From Bacillota bacterium (GTDB lineage: Bacteria; Bacillota_A; Clostridia; Clostridiales; Clostridiaceae), in contig JAJXYA010000415.1 in assembly GCA_021780795.1 (NCBI GenBank), forward strand, positions 1 through 8,114: a stretch of DNA of 8,114 nucleotides, read 5' to 3'. The notes under the pieces were generated by a model. The model worked only from the letters and a program-made list of their open reading frames with translations, was not told where the DNA came from and searched no databases. Made by a program: the position numbers and the translations under genes. Below are positions 6,328-8,114 of this stretch, piece after piece (positions within the stretch are counted from its first letter, which is position 1; every line of letters starts with the position of its first letter).

Positions 6328-7554
6328 GTGAATATTTCAGCTATAATTGCAGAATATAATCCCATGCATCTTGGACATTTGTATCACATAAAAAAAACTA
6401 GAGAAAGTACAAACTGCGATGGAATAATTTGTGTAATGAGCGGCAATTTTGTTCAACGTGGAGAGCCTGCTATTATAGATAAATGGCTTAGAGCAAAAGA
6501 AGCAATTTTAAATGGTGTGGATCTTGTCCTTGAACTTCCAACCTTATATAGCACTTCCTCTTCAGAATTTTTTAGCTTTGGTGCTGTTAGCCTATTAGAT
6601 AGCTTAAAAGGTGTTAATACCTTATCTTTTGGCAGTGAACACGGCGATGTGAAAAAATTGTATGAATTAGCTACGATTTTTGTAACAGAGCCAGAAAAAT
6701 ACAAATATTTTTTACACGAAAAGCTAGATAAAGGACTCACCTTTCCAAAGGCAAGGAGTGAAGCACTTATTGCTTTTTTGAAAGAAGAAAAAAACGAAAA
6801 AGACTTAGAAGAAATAATGGAAATTTTACAGTGTTCAAACAATATTTTAGCTATTGAATATTGTAAAAGTTTAATAAAGTTAAATAGTAAAATAGCTCCC
6901 ATAACCTTTAAAAGGCTTGGAAACAACTATAATGATAAAAATATAACTTCTAACTTTCCAAGTGCCACCGCTATACGAAAAATAATTCATGATGATTTTA
7001 GTGTTAAAGAACTTGAAAAATTTTTACCACCATCAACTTATAACTTAATTTTAAATTTGAAGGAAAATAACTATCCTTTTGTTATAGACAGTGAAATGTT
7101 TAAATTTATTAAATATAAAGCTTTTCAAAATCCATTGCAATTAAAGCTAATTCCAGATGCAAATGAAGGTATTCACAATTTAATAAATAAAGCTTTAATA
7201 ACATCCAATGATTTTGAGGCGTTGCTTTATGAAATCAAAACCAAACGGTATTCTCGCACGAGACTTGCCAGAATATTATGTCAATTTTTTATTGGATTTG
7301 AAGCTTTTGATACTAATACTTTAAGAAAAAATAAATGTCCTTATGGAAGGGTTCTCGGAATGAATGAGACAGGAAAGAAAATACTTAAATATATAAAAAG
7401 TAATAGTGAATTTCCTATATATACAAAGCTTCCAAGGGAAAGTTTTATGAATGATGTATTAAACCTTGAAATTAAGGCAACTAAAGCTTATAGTTCACTA
7501 AATACAAAAGTAAACCCGTTAGATGATTTTTATAAAAATCCAATAATATTGTAG
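6328..7554 (+). CDS. tmcAL: tRNA(Met) cytidine acetate ligase TmcAL (YlbM)
   Basis: In Bacillus subtilis TmcAL makes N4-acetylcytidine at wobble position 34 of elongator tRNA-Met by activating acetate with ATP. This copy has 408 residues, within the family range. The N-terminal nucleotidyltransferase fold is marked by EYNPMHLGHLYHI (9-21) with the HxGH motif at H14-H17, then MSGNFVQRGEPA (37-48), SSSEFFSFGAV (77-87) and LSFGSE (99-104). The C-terminal part carries KRLGNNYND (195-203), SATAIRK (212-218), EGIHNLINKAL (280-290) and a basic KRYSRTRLARILC segment (306-318) that may contact tRNA. The start is GTG at 6328-6330, with AGAGG ending 8 bases upstream; an in-frame GTG at 6319 lies inside that site, and homologues begin near MNI. 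It stands divergent to pta-ackA, whose product acetate is its substrate. Confidence 0.95.
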   Translation: MNISAIIAEYNPMHLGHLYHIKKTRESTNCDGIICVMSGNFVQRGEPAIIDKWLRAKEAILNGVDLVLELPTLYSTSSSEFFSFGAVSLLDSLKGVNTLSFGSEHGDVKKLYELATIFVTEPEKYKYFLHEKLDKGLTFPKARSEALIAFLKEEKNEKDLEEIMEILQCSNNILAIEYCKSLIKLNSKIAPITFKRLGNNYNDKNITSNFPSATAIRKIIHDDFSVKELEKFLPPSTYNLILNLKENNYPFVIDSEMFKFIKYKAFQNPLQLKLIPDANEGIHNLINKALITSNDFEALLYEIKTKRYSRTRLARILCQFFIGFEAFDTNTLRKNKCPYGRVLGMNETGKKILKYIKSNSEFPIYTKLPRESFMNDVLNLEIKATKAYSSLNTKVNPLDDFYKNPIIL

Positions 7555-7606
7555 TTATAATAATAATATAATTAATGTGTAAGTACTATATCGGAGACAA
7601 TAGACA

Positions 7607-8114
7607 TTGTTTGTATTATTTACTTTGATTTTAATCTTAATATTTGTATTGTTTAAAAATAATAGGAGTAATAAGTTATATAATATTTTAGTTACTTTAT
7701 GTTGCTCTGTTATTTTATTTTCTTTGCTAATAAACCCTAAAATTTGCATAGTTAGTTCCCTTGAAGGAGCAAATTTATTTATAACAAAAGTATTTCCTAC
7801 ACTTTTTGCCTTTTCAATGATTACAAATGTTATTTTAAATTGTGATGGCATATACATTTACTCTAAATTATTTGGAAAATTGCTTTGCAGGCCGTTAAGT
7901 CTTCCAGATAACTGTAGCTTACCATTAATTGTTAGCGGCCTTTGCGGTTATCCGTTAGGTGCAAAATACAGCTGTGAACTTTATGCAAATAAAGAAATCG
8001 ATTTTTTTTCACTGCAAAAGCTTCTTAATATCGCCTCAAACTGCAGTCCGTTATTTATAGTGGGAACTATAGGTACCGTTATGCTTAACAATACAAACGT
8101 ATCCTACAAGATCG
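7607..8114 (+). CDS. ylbJ: Sporulation integral membrane protein YlbJ, C-terminus cut by window edge
   Basis: YlbJ is a multi-pass membrane protein of the gate/nucleoside-recognition type, known in Bacillus as a sigma-E-controlled sporulation protein needed for resistant spores; its transported substrate is not known. The open frame has 169 codons to the right edge. Hydrophobic segments at about 1-16, 26-42, 60-76 and 146-160 look membrane-spanning. The block SGLCGYPLGAK (about 110-120) and NIASNCSPLFIVGTIG (about 141-156) match the family core. The start is probably TTG at 7607-7609: CGGAGA lies 9 bases upstream, an in-frame TAG stands at 7601, and no in-frame ATG occurs until 7817, inside the conserved region. 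It starts 52 bases after tmcAL on the same strand, with no terminator seen between. A sigma-E promoter in that gap was not clear. Confidence 0.82.
   Translation, partial: MFVLFTLILILIFVLFKNNRSNKLYNILVTLCCSVILFSLLINPKICIVSSLEGANLFITKVFPTLFAFSMITNVILNCDGIYIYSKLFGKLLCRPLSLPDNCSLPLIVSGLCGYPLGAKYSCELYANKEIDFFSLQKLLNIASNCSPLFIVGTIGTVMLNNTNVSYKI

Noticed and set aside
7525..7540. Perfect 16-bp palindrome GATTTTTATAAAAATC near the 3' end of tmcAL
   Set aside because: It lies inside the coding sequence, has only one G:C pair per arm and no following U-tract, so it is neither a terminator nor a supported operator.
7555..7606. Sigma-E promoter for ylbJ
   Set aside because: The gap is very A+T rich and several partial matches exist, but none has a convincing pair of -35 and -10 elements, so none is reported.
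7555..7857. Minus-strand reading frame of 100 codons opposite ylbJ
   Set aside because: It has no recognisable protein features and is antisense to a well-supported membrane protein, so it is a shadow frame.

Overview
The window is a low-GC chromosomal segment of a spore-forming anaerobic Firmicute, most likely a Clostridium in the broad sense. This rests on very A+T-rich intergenic DNA, GGAGG-type ribosome binding sites, a Pta that starts MDLM and is 333 residues long as I remember clostridial Pta proteins, and a partial gene for the sporulation membrane protein YlbJ. It looks like core chromosome. I see no insertion sequence, prophage, CRISPR array, tRNA or rRNA, and no gene-free stretch longer than about 180 bases.

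Minus strand, in order of transcription: pta and ackA (phosphotransacetylase and acetate kinase, 5140-6141 and 3926-5128) form a tight pair. They make ATP and acetate from acetyl-CoA. A second unit follows behind a perfect consensus sigma-A promoter (3865-3893): a possible 11-codon leader ORF, yceD/ylbN (DUF177), rpmF (ribosomal protein L32) and, after a 13-bp hairpin, plsX (acyl-phosphate synthesis for phospholipids). acpP (acyl carrier protein) has its own strong promoter (1869-1897) and ends in a clear intrinsic terminator (1572-1600). rnc (RNase III) then starts a further unit and overlaps by 8 bases an Elp3-like radical SAM gene that runs off the left edge. In related genomes smc and ftsY usually come next.

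Plus strand: tmcAL (ylbM), which makes N4-acetylcytidine in tRNA-Met using acetate and ATP, is transcribed divergently from pta. Behind it is the first part of ylbJ, cut by the right edge.

The genes serve three linked jobs: acetate and energy metabolism (pta, ackA, with acetate-consuming tmcAL next door), ribosome and RNA maturation (yceD, rpmF, rnc, tmcAL), and phospholipid and fatty-acid supply (plsX, acpP). Several starts need correction from the longest reading frame: acpP at 1838, plsX at 3010, pta at 6141 and tmcAL at 6328 (GTG). rnc and rpmF use GTG, and ylbJ probably uses TTG.

I found no clearly new multi-gene system. The observations most worth checking are the leader ORF that appears to drive yceD translation, the pairing of acetate-forming and acetate-using genes, and the small dyads in the intergenic regions.
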